A stretch of DNA of 64,000 bases. It comes from Hyphomicrobiales bacterium (GTDB taxonomy: Bacteria > Pseudomonadota > Alphaproteobacteria > Rhizobiales > Rhizobiaceae). The DNA lies in NCBI GenBank assembly GCA_900472925.1, contig UCJU01000020.1, positions 1 to 64,000 on the forward strand, in the 5' to 3' direction. Shown piece after piece: positions 26,269 to 35,598 of the stretch (positions are counted from its first letter, which is position 1; each line of letters starts with the position of its first letter). The position numbers and the translations under genes are program-made. Below the pieces are notes generated by a model, which did no database searches, was not told where the DNA came from, and saw only the letters and a program-made list of their open reading frames with translations.

Positions 26269-27294
26269 ATGTCGAAACTTCTTTCCAGCCTCAGCGCTGT
26301 TGCGCTTAGCCTGTCTGTCACTCTGGGTGCTGTCGGAACGGCCACGGCAGATACGAAACTGCTGAACGTGTCCTATGATCCGACGCGCGAGCTGTACAAG
26401 GACTTCAACGAAGCCTTCGCGAAAAAATGGAAAGCCGATACGGGCGAGGATGTCACCATCCAGCAGTCCCATGGTGGGTCGGGCAAGCAGGCCCGCTCCG
26501 TTATCGATGGTCTCGAGGCCGATGTCGTCACGCTGGCGCTTCAGAGCGATATAGACGCCATCGTTAAAAACAGCGGCAAGATCAACGCCGATTGGCGCAC
26601 CCGCCTGCCGCACAACTCCTCGCCCTACACATCCACCATTGTCTTCCTTGTCCGCAAGGGCAACCCGAAGGGCATCCATAACTGGGGTGATCTCGTAAAG
26701 GGCGATATCCAGATCGTCACACCAAACCCCAAGACCTCGGGTGGTGCACGTTGGAACTATCTGGCCGCCTGGGCCTGGGCCAATGAGGAGTACAAGGGCG
26801 ATCAGGCAAAGATCAAAGCCTATGTCGGCGAGCTCTACAAACGCGCTCCGGTGCTTGATACGGGTGCGCGTGGCTCGACCGTCACATTCGCACAGCGCCA
26901 GATCGGTGACGTCCTGCTGGCCTGGGAAAACGAGGCCTATCTGGCCGGTGAGGAGTTCGGCAAGGACGAATTCGAAATCGTCGTTCCGCCGATCTCCATT
27001 CTCGCAGAGCCACCGGTCGCCGTTGTCGACAAGAATGTCGATGAAAAGGGCACACGCAAGGCCGCGGAAGCGTACCTGCAATATCTCTATTCCGACGAGG
27101 GGCAGAATATTGCAGCCAAGCACTTTTATCGCCCTTCCAACCCTTCCGTTGTTTCCAAGGATCTGCTGAAGCAACTACCGGATATCAAGCTCGTCACTAT
27201 CGACGATCCGCAGTTCGGTGGCTGGGAAAAGGCACAGCCTGAGCATTTTGGCGATGGCGGCATTTTCGATCAGATTTACAAGCCCGCCAAGTAA
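26269..27294 (+). CDS. sbp: Sulfate/thiosulfate ABC transporter, substrate-binding protein
   Basis: Periplasmic sulfate-binding protein feeding the CysTWA importer. The 341-residue precursor has a Sec signal peptide (about 1-27, cleavage after ATA). The mature protein shows [36 protein letters not shown] (sulfate-contact segment), [20 protein letters not shown] and [13 protein letters not shown], all conserved in Sbp/CysP. A strong AGGAGGG site precedes the start. The gap to cysT is 136 bases, long enough for a partial terminator but within the range seen for such operons. Confidence 0.95.
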   Translation: MSKLLSSLSAVALSLSVTLGAVGTATADTKLLNVSYDPTRELYKDFNEAFAKKWKADTGEDVTIQQSHGGSGKQARSVIDGLEADVVTLALQSDIDAIVKNSGKINADWRTRLPHNSSPYTSTIVFLVRKGNPKGIHNWGDLVKGDIQIVTPNPKTSGGARWNYLAAWAWANEEYKGDQAKIKAYVGELYKRAPVLDTGARGSTVTFAQRQIGDVLLAWENEAYLAGEEFGKDEFEIVVPPISILAEPPVAVVDKNVDEKGTRKAAEAYLQYLYSDEGQNIAAKHFYRPSNPSVVSKDLLKQLPDIKLVTIDDPQFGGWEKAQPEHFGDGGIFDQIYKPAK

Positions 27295-27430
27295 GCGGAT
27301 GATGTAAAACACCGAACAGGCCGAGAGATCGCGTCGTGTTTGGATTGGAGACAAGATCGACCGGCCGCAAGCCGGTCGATGGCGCATAAGAGGGCGGCTG
27401 ACGATGGCCCCCGTTTTACCCGGAGCCTTG

Positions 27431-28288
27431 ATGAGCAATACCGCATCGCCCGCTAAGTGGAAGTGGCGTCAATCCAGTGTCCTGCCGGGATTTGGTCTGA
27501 CACTCGGATACACCATCACCTACCTGTTTCTGATCATACTCATCCCGCTCGCTGGCCTTGTCTGGTCCACGGCACGGCTTGGCCCCGGTGAATTCTTCGC
27601 AATCGCGACCGACAGCAGAACGCTCAACGCGCTGCGCGTCAGCTTCGGCACCGCCTTTATCGCCGCCTTGGTCAACGCCGTCTTCGGCGTTCTCATTGCC
27701 TGGGTGCTGGTGCGTTACCGCTTCCCCGGCCGCCGCTTCGTGGATGCCATCGTGGATCTGCCGTTTGCGCTGCCGACAGCCGTCGCCGGCATCGCGCTCA
27801 CCGCGCTCTATTCCAACCGTGGCTGGGTCGGGCAACTGTTCGAGCCCTTCGGCATCAAGATCGCTTTCACGCCGTCGGGCATCGTCATCGCGCTGATCTT
27901 CATTGGTCTGCCCTTTGTCGTGCGCACGGTTCAGCCGGTCATGGAAGAGATCGACCGTCAGGTCGAGGAAGTGGCCGCGACGCTAGGCGCAAACCGCTTC
28001 CAGACCATCACCCGAATTCTGCTGCCCGGCTTGCTGCCTGCCATCCTCACCGGTTTCGCACTGGCCTTTGCCCGTGGTGTGGGGGAATACGGCTCGGTCA
28101 TCTTCATCGCCGGTAATATTCCCTACGTCTCTGAAATCGCACCGCTTTTGATCGTCATCCGGCTGGAGGAATTCAACTATCCCGCAGCCACCGGCATCGC
28201 CACGATCATGCTGATCATCTCCTTTGCCATGCTCTTCATCATCAATCTCATTCAGGCCTGGAGCCGCAAGAGGTACGGTTATGCCTGA
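27431..28288 (+). CDS. cysT: Sulfate ABC transporter permease CysT
   Basis: A 285-residue inner-membrane permease with six predicted spans. The cytoplasmic EAA loop ([20 protein letters not shown]) is the site that contacts the ATPase CysA. Family stretches include [20 protein letters not shown] and [19 protein letters not shown]. The ATG at 27431, with GGAG six bases upstream, is chosen over an ATG at 27404. It overlaps cysW by eight bases. Together with Sbp, CysW and CysA it forms a typical sulfate importer. Confidence 0.94.
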   Translation: MSNTASPAKWKWRQSSVLPGFGLTLGYTITYLFLIILIPLAGLVWSTARLGPGEFFAIATDSRTLNALRVSFGTAFIAALVNAVFGVLIAWVLVRYRFPGRRFVDAIVDLPFALPTAVAGIALTALYSNRGWVGQLFEPFGIKIAFTPSGIVIALIFIGLPFVVRTVQPVMEEIDRQVEEVAATLGANRFQTITRILLPGLLPAILTGFALAFARGVGEYGSVIFIAGNIPYVSEIAPLLIVIRLEEFNYPAATGIATIMLIISFAMLFIINLIQAWSRKRYGYA

Positions 28289-29153
28289 TAACGCGCGCAC
28301 CCCCTCACACACACCGTTTCGGGATCCGGCAAGCGAAACGCTGCCAGCCAAGATCGTGCTGATCGGCCTGGCACTTCTGTTTCTCGCCCTTTTTCTGGTC
28401 CTGCCGCTGGTTTCTGTCTTCGTGGAAGCTTTCCGCAAGGGTGCCGAGTCCTTCTGGGAAGCGATCGTCGAGCCGGATGCACTGTCGGCCATCCGCCTCA
28501 CGCTGCTCGTTGCTGCCATCTCGGTGCCGCTGAATGTCATCTTCGGCGTTGCCGCCGCCTGGGCCATCGCGAAATTCGAGTTCAAGGGCAAGGCGTTCCT
28601 CATCACGCTGATCGATCTGCCGTTTTCCATTTCGCCGGTCATTTCCGGCTTGGTTTATGTCATCCTGTTTTCCTCTCACAGCGTGCTCGGGCCGTTTCTC
28701 AAAAGCTACGGCATCGAAATCCTCTTCGCCGTGCCTGGCATCGTCCTCGCTACCATTTTCGTGACATTTCCCTTTGTCGCGCGCGAGCTTATCCCGCTGA
28801 TGCAGGATCAGGGTACAGGCGATGAGGAGGCGGCGATTTCGCTTGGCGCATCCGGCTGGCAGACGTTCTGGTTCGTGACCTTGCCCAACATCAAATGGGG
28901 CCTGCTTTACGGGGTGCTGCTGTGCAACGCCCGCGCCATGGGCGAGTTCGGCGCCGTTTCGGTGGTCTCGGGCCATATCAGAGGGGAAACCAACACCATG
29001 CCGCTGCATGTCGAAATCCTCTACAACGAGTACAATATCGGCGCCGCCTTTGCCGTGGCGACCTTGCTTGCGGGTCTGGCACTCGTCACGCTCGTTCTCA
29101 AAACCATTCTTGAAATACGCTTTGGCGCGGGCAACGCCGCCGGCAAGCATTGA
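28281..29153 (+). CDS. cysW: Sulfate ABC transporter permease CysW
   Basis: A 290-residue second permease subunit. It has several hydrophobic spans and the EAA loop [20 protein letters not shown]. Other family sequence is [19 protein letters not shown] and [19 protein letters not shown]. The ATG at 28281 follows AGAGGT and sits within the end of cysT, so translation is coupled. A longer frame from 28224 would lie inside cysT and is not used. Confidence 0.94.
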   Translation: MPDNARTPSHTPFRDPASETLPAKIVLIGLALLFLALFLVLPLVSVFVEAFRKGAESFWEAIVEPDALSAIRLTLLVAAISVPLNVIFGVAAAWAIAKFEFKGKAFLITLIDLPFSISPVISGLVYVILFSSHSVLGPFLKSYGIEILFAVPGIVLATIFVTFPFVARELIPLMQDQGTGDEEAAISLGASGWQTFWFVTLPNIKWGLLYGVLLCNARAMGEFGAVSVVSGHIRGETNTMPLHVEILYNEYNIGAAFAVATLLAGLALVTLVLKTILEIRFGAGNAAGKH

Positions 29154-29164
29154 AGGGCATGTCC

Positions 29165-30202
29165 ATGGACGTCAAAGTTTCCAACATTACCAAGCAGTTC
29201 GACCGTTTTCCTGCGCTGGACAATGTCTCCCTCGATATACGCTCCGGGGAGTTGATCGCGCTGCTCGGCCCGTCCGGCTCAGGTAAGACCACTCTCTTGC
29301 GTTTGATCGCAGGCTTGGAGCAGCCCACGGCTGGCCAGATATTCTTTGGCGATGAAGATGCCTCGCACCGCTCCGTTCAGGAACGCAATGTCGGCTTCGT
29401 GTTCCAGCACTACGCCCTGTTCCGCCACATGACGGTTGCCGACAATATCGGCTTCGGCCTGAAAGTCCGCCCATCCTCGAAACGTCCGGCGAAATCCGAA
29501 ATCCGCAAGCGGGTTTCCGACCTCCTGGATATGGTGCATCTCTCAGGGCTTGAAAGCCGTTATCCCAACCAGCTCTCCGGCGGTCAGCGCCAGCGTGTGG
29601 CTCTCGCCCGCGCCGTTGCCATCGAGCCAAGAGTTCTGCTGCTGGATGAGCCATTCGGTGCGCTGGATGCCAAGGTACGCAAGGAACTGCGCCGCTGGCT
29701 GCGTGAGTTCCATGACCGCACCGGCCACACCACGGTCTTCGTGACCCACGATCAGGAGGAAGCACTGGAACTGGCCGACCGCGTGGTCGTCATGAGCCAG
29801 GGCAAGATCGAACAGGTCGGCACCGCCGACGATGTTTACGATACGCCCAACTCGCCCTTCGTCTTTTCCTTTATCGGAGAATCGTCAAACCTGCCGGTCA
29901 CGATCCGGGACGGTCATATGCTGTTTCAGGGAGAAAATATCGGTATTCGCGATGCCTGCGAAGGCGACGGTGACCTGTTCTTCCGACCGGAAGACGTCGT
30001 GCTGACCGATGAGCGTGATGCGCTCTACGGCAAGATCACCATCTGCCGCCGTCTGGCAGGAACACGCATTGCCGAGATCGACATCGCCAATAATGGCCAC
30101 GAACCTCACCAGCTGGAAATCGAAGTTCCACTGGATGCGACGGTTGCTGTCGGCAACGAAGTGCGCTTTCGCCCGACCCGCTGGAAAGTCTTCCGGAAGT
30201 AA
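29165..30202 (+). CDS. cysA: Sulfate ABC transporter ATP-binding protein
   Basis: A 345-residue ATPase that powers the importer. It shows Walker [14 protein letters not shown]-loop [17 protein letters not shown] signature [14 protein letters not shown], Walker [13 protein letters not shown] and the H-loop [10 protein letters not shown]. The C-terminal 100 residues form the regulatory TOBE-like domain of CysA-type proteins. The ATG at 29165 has AAGGG seven bases upstream; an ATG at 29159 is possible. The operon ends with the hairpin at 30217. Confidence 0.95.
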   Translation: MDVKVSNITKQFDRFPALDNVSLDIRSGELIALLGPSGSGKTTLLRLIAGLEQPTAGQIFFGDEDASHRSVQERNVGFVFQHYALFRHMTVADNIGFGLKVRPSSKRPAKSEIRKRVSDLLDMVHLSGLESRYPNQLSGGQRQRVALARAVAIEPRVLLLDEPFGALDAKVRKELRRWLREFHDRTGHTTVFVTHDQEEALELADRVVVMSQGKIEQVGTADDVYDTPNSPFVFSFIGESSNLPVTIRDGHMLFQGENIGIRDACEGDGDLFFRPEDVVLTDERDALYGKITICRRLAGTRIAEIDIANNGHEPHQLEIEVPLDATVAVGNEVRFRPTRWKVFRK

Positions 30203-30216
30203 AATCCGGATAGGAA

Positions 30217-30239
30217 AAGGGCCGCTTGTGGCGGCCCTT
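30217..30239 (+). terminator. Hairpin after cysA
   Basis: Arms AAGGGCCGC and GCGGCCCTT with a five-base loop, about 15 bases after the cysA stop. The trailing T-run is weak, so the termination may be partial. Confidence 0.65.
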
Positions 30240-30300
30240 CCATGAGTTTGGTCCTGTCTCAGACCTGGAAACGTTTAGCAACGTCCCGCTGGAAGGCGGA

Positions 30301-30375
30301 TCAAGCCGAGGGCTGCCTCGTCAAAATCAAATCCTTTCCATTGCCTGCTACAAAGACCGAAATCTCACTAGACAT
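30301..30375 (-). CDS. Possible 24-residue peptide with extended Shine-Dalgarno
   Basis: A 24-codon frame (MSSEISVFVAGNGKDLILTR...) preceded by AAAGGAAGGTGATCC, an almost complete complement of the 16S rRNA 3' end. Codon use does not decide whether it is real. Another frame in the same stretch reads KGFDFDEAALGLIRLPAG and could be the rest of a frameshifted larger protein, so this may be a gene remnant near the toxin-antitoxin pair. Weakly supported. Confidence 0.25.
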   Translation of the reverse strand: MSSEISVFVAGNGKDLILTRQPSA

Positions 30376-30530
30376 TGGATCACCTTCCTTTCGTTACGTT
30401 GAACATGAGAAGAAGGTAATACGATTCGGCGAGATTGCAAGGGTCTGGCATCGTGTAACGCGTATTTACATGAAAGCGTAAATTACGTATTTTGCGTAAA
30501 ATTATGAGTTCCATTCGAGGAGGCCTGATT

Positions 30531-30785
30531 ATGGTCCGTGCACTTCAGGTACCTGCAACCGCTTTTTCGCGCAGCTTCGGAAAGTATAGGGACGAGGTCC
30601 ACAATGTAGGCGTTATTGAAGTGACCTCCCATGACCGCGTCGTGGGGGCTTACATTAGTGCGAAAGAACTAGAGCATTTCAACGAGCTAAAAAAGCGCGA
30701 AAGACATGTCATCCGGGTAGAGGATGCCGACGATGAATTGGTGGAAGCAATCAAAAATGCTCGATGGGGCGAGATGTCAGAGTGA
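30531..30785 (+). CDS. Putative type II antitoxin
   Basis: An 84-residue protein with a very good ribosome site (CGAGGAGG) before the ATG at 30531. The sequence VRALQVPATAFSRSFGKYRDEVH followed by VTSHDRVVGAYISAKELEHFNELKKRER resembles the N-terminal DNA-binding part of Phd/YefM-type antitoxins; the acidic helical tail (VEDADDELVEAIKNARWGEM) would bind the toxin. Its stop overlaps the toxin start, a classic toxin-antitoxin arrangement, and it would repress its own operon. The family call is moderate. Confidence 0.72.
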   Translation: MVRALQVPATAFSRSFGKYRDEVHNVGVIEVTSHDRVVGAYISAKELEHFNELKKRERHVIRVEDADDELVEAIKNARWGEMSE

Positions 30786-31207
30786 TCTATCCCGTTCCGC
30801 TTCAAGGTCTCGTCGTTCGATATAATTATCTATGGCATAAGGATTACATTCGGGGCTTGGGCGACAGCGGCAAAGACAGGCCTTGCGCGCTTGTCCTTTA
30901 CTCCTCAAAGAAGGGGCAGGTCGCCGTCGTACCCATCACGCATTCTCCACCCGAACTGGGTGAGGAGGATATGTCGATCGAGATTCCATCCGATATCTGC
31001 AAAGCCATAGGTTTAGACGAGGACGTGAACTGGGTACGTGTCAACGAGCTAAACACGTTCGATTGGCCGGGAAATCATCTTCGGCTCCGTCCAGATGACC
31101 AATCGCGGATTGACTATGGCATCATGCCAAAGGACTTTTTTGAACAGGTGCGAGACCGGCTGGTAGATTTAATGACGAAGCGGCGTGTCGTGCAGACGAA
31201 ACGATGA
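30782..31207 (+). CDS. PemK/MazF-like toxin
   Basis: A 141-residue protein. The segment VVRYNYLWHKDYIRG, DRPCALVLYSSKKGQVAVVPITHSP, then INWVRVNE-type strand and FEQVRDRLVDLM helix follow the MazF/PemK endoribonuclease beta-barrel pattern (RPxLVL...VVPITS). These toxins cut mRNA when the antitoxin is degraded. The GTG at 30782 overlaps the antitoxin stop (GTGA); an ATG at 30764 is a possible alternative but lacks a ribosome site. The longer spacing before the RP motif suggests a divergent branch. Confidence 0.7.
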   Translation: MIYPVPLQGLVVRYNYLWHKDYIRGLGDSGKDRPCALVLYSSKKGQVAVVPITHSPPELGEEDMSIEIPSDICKAIGLDEDVNWVRVNELNTFDWPGNHLRLRPDDQSRIDYGIMPKDFFEQVRDRLVDLMTKRRVVQTKR

Positions 31208-31246
31208 AATAACGCACACAAGAAACCACACGCCGCATACATCGGT

Positions 31247-32251
31247 CTATTGAGCGACCCGCATCACGATCTTGCCGATATGGCTGCTCGATTCCATCAA
31301 CCTGTGACCCTGTGCGACATGGTCGAAATCGATCACATCGTGAATGACCGGCGCGATCTCACCTGCCTCCAGCAGCGGCCAGACTTCCGCCACCAGCTCA
31401 TCGCGAATGGCACGTTTTTCGTCGGCGGTGCGCGGGCGCATGGTGGAGCCTGTTACTGTCAGACGCTTGACCATGATCGGACGCAGATCGACCTTGTCGG
31501 CGATGTTGCCGCCCAGGAACGCGATGATCGACAGACACCCGTCCTTGGCGAGTGAGGAAAGGTTCTTTTCGAAATAGGAGGCCCCGATCATGTCGAGAAT
31601 GACATCGACACCCTTGCCGCCGGTTTCAGACTTGATGACCTCGACAAAGTCCTCTTCTCGGTAATTGATCGCCCGTTTTGCGCCAATCTTTTCGCAGGCC
31701 TCGCATTTTTCCCTGGAGCCTGCGGTGGTGTAGACCTCAGCGCCGAAGGCTTTGGCAAGCTGAATGGCCGTCGTGCCGATCCCGCTGCTGCCGCCATGGA
31801 TCAGCACGCTTTCGCCTTCCGTCAGGCCTGCCATCTGGAACAGATTTGCCCAGACGGTGAAGAAGGTCTCCGGCAATGCCGCTGCTCTGACCGCATCATA
31901 TCCGTTTGGAAAGGGCAGGGCCTGTCCCGCGGGAACAACGCAATATTGCGCGTAGCCGCCGCCATTCGCCAGAGCGCAGATATGGTCTCCGAGCCTGAAT
32001 TCGCTGACCCCTTCACCCAGCGCCACGACTTCGCCGGCAATCTCCAGGCCAAGCACGGGGCTCGCATCTTTTGGCGCCGGATAGCTGCCCTGGCGTTGCG
32101 CCACGTCTGGACGGTTGATGCCCGCAGCCTGTACCCTGACGAGAATTTCGCCTGCCTTGGGGGTAGGGAGCGGCCCGGTGGCAAAGGTCATGACATCGGG
32201 GCCGCCGAAGGTTGGCAGGTCAACAAATTTCATCGTTTCGGGCAAAGTCAT
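31247..32251 (-). CDS. NAD(P)H-quinone oxidoreductase, zinc-less MDR family
   Basis: A 334-residue medium-chain dehydrogenase/reductase of the quinone oxidoreductase (PIG3/QorA) group. It lacks the structural-zinc cysteines and has [38 protein letters not shown], the NADP site [26 protein letters not shown] and [20 protein letters not shown]. It reduces quinones or alpha,beta-unsaturated carbonyls with NADPH in the cytoplasm. A single gene facing the toxin-antitoxin pair; no clear regulatory partner. Confidence 0.92.
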   Translation of the reverse strand: MTLPETMKFVDLPTFGGPDVMTFATGPLPTPKAGEILVRVQAAGINRPDVAQRQGSYPAPKDASPVLGLEIAGEVVALGEGVSEFRLGDHICALANGGGYAQYCVVPAGQALPFPNGYDAVRAAALPETFFTVWANLFQMAGLTEGESVLIHGGSSGIGTTAIQLAKAFGAEVYTTAGSREKCEACEKIGAKRAINYREEDFVEVIKSETGGKGVDVILDMIGASYFEKNLSSLAKDGCLSIIAFLGGNIADKVDLRPIMVKRLTVTGSTMRPRTADEKRAIRDELVAEVWPLLEAGEIAPVIHDVIDFDHVAQGHRLMESSSHIGKIVMRVAQ

Positions 32252-32332
32252 GGGGGTCCTCCGTCAGGTTTTCATTGCCCTGAACTTAGGTCACATCTGC
32301 CGCACTTAAAAGAAGGCGCATTGTCGCTGATA

Positions 32333-34132
32333 TCAAATAGTGTCGCCATAGGTTCGCACGACGAGGCCGAAGTCGCTCTCCTTGGCCACCTTTTTGATCA
32401 TCGCAATTTCGCCGCCAATCCGCTCGGGATCGCCGATGATCATGCCGTTGGAGAGCTGCAGAACGCCGATGGAGCATCGCAGCAGGGCAAAATCCCGCTC
32501 GTTGCCAAAGCGATCATGGCCTTTGATCTGCCCTGCGGCACGGTCCTCTTCGGAGTAAAGCCCCACGACATCGTCATGGAAGTCGCTGAGCAGTCTTTCG
32601 AGAATTTCCGTCACCTCATCCTTCGTCCAGTCGCGCACGCCGATGAAGAAATCATCGCCGCCGATATGGCCGAGGAAGCAATCGCCGGAGAAGAAATAGC
32701 GCTTCATCAGCGCGGAAAACAGCGTGATTGCGTGGTCGCCGACATGGAAGCCGTATTTGTCGTTGAAGGGCTTGAAGTTGTCGAAATCGCAGTAGCAGAA
32801 GAAGCGGTTGTCATCGCTGTCGCCGCAACTGTCTTCAATGAAGCTGCTGATGGCGCGGTTGCCCGGCAAAGCCGTCAGCGGGTTCTGTTCCTGCGCCAGC
32901 TTCAGCTGCTTTTCGTTGATGACCTTAATGAGCGATGCCGCGGACACGACGCCGATGTAGCGCATGTTTTCCGTCAGGATAACGCAGGCACTGCCGCCGG
33001 TATTGGCAAAGACATTCATCAACTGGTCTGCATCTGCATCCAGCCCAACGATGGGCGCACCATCGACGAAGTGTGAAATGGTCCGCTCGTAAACCTTGTT
33101 CTTCAGCAGGTCACGACCAAACGGCTGATAGATATATTCCTTCAGGTGGTGTTCGTTGATGACCCCGCGCGGCTCGCCATTGGCATTGAGAACGGGAAAG
33201 AAGGCCTGCGCCGGGTTGCGCCGAAACAATTCGAATACGCTGTCGATCGTGTCGTTTTCAAACACGGTCGGCAGACGCTCGATCTGGCGACGAATGAGGA
33301 TTTCGTCCAGTGTCTGGCTGCTGCGACGTGTCTCGCCCAGATGTTGGAGATGCGGAAAGCCGCTCTGCAATTCGCTGACAAAGGTGGTGGGCCGGGAGAT
33401 GAACCAGCCCTGCACCAGATCGACGCCATGTTCACGGCAGGCCAGAAACTCAGCCTCGGTCTCGATGCCCTCGGCAATGACCCGCACGCCCAGCACATGG
33501 GCAATGTTGACGATGTTCTTCACCAGGTGGCGCTTGCGCGGATTGCGGTCCACGCCTGAAATAAAGTAGCGATCGATCTTCAGGTAATCGACCGGGAAAT
33601 CACACAGAAGTTTCATCTCGCCGTGGCCGACGCCGAAGTCGTCAATAGCCAGCTTGAAGCCTTCCTTGCGCATGCGGGCAATCAGCGCGCTGAACTCAGG
33701 CACGCTGGTATTGTCAAAGCGTTCGGAAAGCTCGAAGCAGATGGAGGAGGGGGGAATAGACGCCTTTGCCAGATGTTCCAGCAGCTTGTCGAGAATGGTA
33801 TCGCCGTATGGGATAAGCCTGACGTCGAGGTTGAGGAACAGGGTTGCCGAGGAAAATTCCGGCAGTGTGGAGAACTTTGCGAGTGCCCGCCCGGCCAGCA
33901 TCTGCTCCACCGTCAGCAATTGCCCGTCGGCTTCGATCTGATCCAGAAGGTCGAGAGGATTGGAAAAACCGATCCGGTCGAAGCCTCGCATGAGCGATTC
34001 GTAACCGAAAACTGTTCCGGTCGTCGCCTCGACGATGGGCTGAAATGCGGTTTCCAGTACGAGCTTTGACATGGAAGCGATCTGCCCGCTGGCAAACCGC
34101 CGTATGACGTCCGGGTCGATCGCGGTCGACAT
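32333..34132 (-). CDS. EAL-CBS-GGDEF cyclic di-GMP protein
   Basis: A 599-residue protein with the phosphodiesterase domain first. EAL residues about 20-255 keep the active-site set: YESLMRG (ESL for EAL), FELSER, IDDFGVGHGEM, YLKIDR, AEGIETEAEF and DLVQGWFIS. A CBS pair (about 275-400) follows, then a GGDEF domain (about 415-590) with YCDFDNFKPFNDKYGFHVGD and GGDDF instead of GGDEF. So the phosphodiesterase looks intact while cyclase activity is doubtful. CBS domains bind adenyl ligands and may control the enzyme. The ATG at 34132 follows GGTGGAG; one at 34168 is possible. Confidence 0.9.
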   Translation of the reverse strand: MSTAIDPDVIRRFASGQIASMSKLVLETAFQPIVEATTGTVFGYESLMRGFDRIGFSNPLDLLDQIEADGQLLTVEQMLAGRALAKFSTLPEFSSATLFLNLDVRLIPYGDTILDKLLEHLAKASIPPSSICFELSERFDNTSVPEFSALIARMRKEGFKLAIDDFGVGHGEMKLLCDFPVDYLKIDRYFISGVDRNPRKRHLVKNIVNIAHVLGVRVIAEGIETEAEFLACREHGVDLVQGWFISRPTTFVSELQSGFPHLQHLGETRRSSQTLDEILIRRQIERLPTVFENDTIDSVFELFRRNPAQAFFPVLNANGEPRGVINEHHLKEYIYQPFGRDLLKNKVYERTISHFVDGAPIVGLDADADQLMNVFANTGGSACVILTENMRYIGVVSAASLIKVINEKQLKLAQEQNPLTALPGNRAISSFIEDSCGDSDDNRFFCYCDFDNFKPFNDKYGFHVGDHAITLFSALMKRYFFSGDCFLGHIGGDDFFIGVRDWTKDEVTEILERLLSDFHDDVVGLYSEEDRAAGQIKGHDRFGNERDFALLRCSIGVLQLSNGMIIGDPERIGGEIAMIKKVAKESDFGLVVRTYGDTI

Positions 34133-34302
34133 CGTGATTTTCTCCACCAATGCGCCCAATTTTGTCATCTGACAGGCGCTTTTGCGCGGGACAATGGTGG
34201 AAAGTGATCAACAAAAACTTTATCGTTCGTGAAGCTTTGTTGAAATTTTTATGACACTGCAGCGACTGACTAAAACAGCACGTACGCAAGCAACACGCAG
34301 TC

Positions 34303-34539
34303 TCAGCCGTGACGTCTTCTTGAACTGTGGGCCGCGTAAAGCTCCGCGACATTCACATGTTCGCCCATCGATGACGCATAGCCCTGGCGTTTTGTCGTTT
34401 CGCTTTTGGTCGCCGTTTCGACCCAAAGGCGAAGTGCGGCGCGAACAACTTCGCTTCCTGAGGCGTAATCCCCGCTATCGACAGCGTCGCGCATCTTTGC
34501 TGCCTGCTCCGGGGAAATGGATACAGTTACCATCGGCAT
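34303..34539 (-). CDS. ParD-type antitoxin without visible toxin
   Basis: A 78-residue protein starting MPMVTVSISPEQAAKMRDAVDSGDYASGSEVVRAAL, the ribbon-helix-helix N-terminus of ParD/CC2985-type antitoxins. The C-terminal third is basic and Ser-rich. The ATG at 34539 follows GGAG. A ParE toxin normally overlaps the 3' end, but none of the frames after this gene encodes one, so it is either an orphan or a remnant of a lost module. Confidence 0.75.
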   Translation of the reverse strand: MPMVTVSISPEQAAKMRDAVDSGDYASGSEVVRAALRLWVETATKSETTKRQGYASSMGEHVNVAELYAAHSSRRRHG

Positions 34540-34922
34540 CGTGTTTCTCCCTGTTTGACCGTTCTCCCCAGCAATCATCTCCAGGGTAGAGCCGTCATGG
34601 CCGTTTTATATATCCGTCACTGGCCAGTCGTGGGCGGACTTGATTGTCTTGAATGTTAGCACGCATGTGAGGTGCACATGAAGGAACGCCCATCTCCGTT
34701 TAATGTTCCAGATGAAAGTTCGTTTTGCGAATTCGAAAAACGTGGCAAAAACCGATGCGTGACGAAGCGGCTTGCGCCAGTGTCATCGAATATGAAGCGA
34801 ATGCCGCCGGTCATGCTTGCGACCTCTCATTTGCCAGTAACAACAGCCTACCACATTTGCTGTATGCGGCAAGTTTTAGAGGCCCACTTGAATGACGCAA
34901 AGAACACGTTTCCGTGTCGCAT
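34540..34922. other. Intergenic region between the ParD gene and the bet operon
   Basis: About 380 AT-rich bases without a convincing gene. One frame (34672-34932, plus) has no ribosome site and unusual composition and is dismissed. The promoter of betI is expected near its right end, next to the operator at 34923. Confidence 0.5.
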
Positions 34923-34954
34923 TTATTATTGATTGATCAGTCAATCAATAATAA
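34923..34954. promoter_or_regulatory. BetI operator (perfect inverted repeat)
   Basis: Two perfect 14-base arms, TTATTATTGATTGA and TCAATCAATAATAA, separated by TCAG. The core TTGATTGA/TCAATCAA is the kind of dyad reported for BetI, the choline-responsive TetR repressor. It lies 22 bases upstream of betI, in the leader of the operon. Confidence 0.85.
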
Positions 34955-34976
34955 CTTGCCGGGCAAGGAGATGCTA

Positions 34977-35588
34977 ATGCCAAAACTTGGAATGGAGCCG
35001 TTGCGCAAGAAAGCGCTGATGGATGCCGCATTGCGCACCATTGGCCAGCAGGGTTCGTTGAATGTGACGATGTCGGATATCGCCCGCGAGGCGGGTGTAT
35101 CGGCGGCACTGGCACATCATTATTTCGGCAGCAAGCAACAGCTTCTGCTCGAAACCATCCGCAGCCTGCTGCGTGCCCTTCGTCATGACGCGGCTGTTGC
35201 GCTGGGGCAGGCCTCAGGGCCACGCGCGCGGTTGAGCGCCATTGTGCGTGTCTCGTTTCAAAGCAACCAGTTCACCAATGAAACGGTCGCGGCATGGCTG
35301 GCCTTTTACGTAGAGGCGCAACGCTCCGACCAGATGCGCCGTCTGCTTGTCATCTACAACAGGCGTTTGCGGTCCAACATCGTCGACAGTCTCAACCGCC
35401 TTTGCCCGCCCGATGACGCAGCGCGTATCGCGGAGGGAGCGGCAGCGCTGATCGACGGGCTGTATATCAGACACAGCCTACAAGCTGCACCACTCGGTAT
35501 CTCCGCCGCACCGGCGCTGGTGGAGAATTATTTCGATACGCAGCTCAAGCCTTTCCTTGACGCCAAACCGTCCATTCGCATTTTGTAA
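34977..35588 (+). CDS. betI: Transcriptional repressor BetI (TetR family)
   Basis: A 203-residue TetR-family repressor of choline uptake and oxidation, released by choline. The N-terminus [20 protein letters not shown] and [24 protein letters not shown] are characteristic of BetI, as is [15 protein letters not shown]-type sequence after it. The C-terminal ligand domain ends [15 protein letters not shown]. The ATG at 34977 is chosen (AAGGAG six bases before) over the ATG at 34971. It leads the betI-betB-betA operon, with betB only 10 bases downstream. betC (choline sulfatase), found in the Sinorhizobium operon, is absent here. Confidence 0.95.
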   Translation: MPKLGMEPLRKKALMDAALRTIGQQGSLNVTMSDIAREAGVSAALAHHYFGSKQQLLLETIRSLLRALRHDAAVALGQASGPRARLSAIVRVSFQSNQFTNETVAAWLAFYVEAQRSDQMRRLLVIYNRRLRSNIVDSLNRLCPPDDAARIAEGAAALIDGLYIRHSLQAAPLGISAAPALVENYFDTQLKPFLDAKPSIRIL

Positions 35589-35598
35589 GGATACCATC

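Noticed and set aside
30242-30481. A 79-codon plus-strand frame after cysA
   Set aside because: It starts on the terminator stem and shows no family; the opposite strand offers a better small frame.
34672-34932. An 86-codon plus-strand frame before the bet operator
   Set aside because: It has no ribosome site, atypical composition and ends in the BetI operator.
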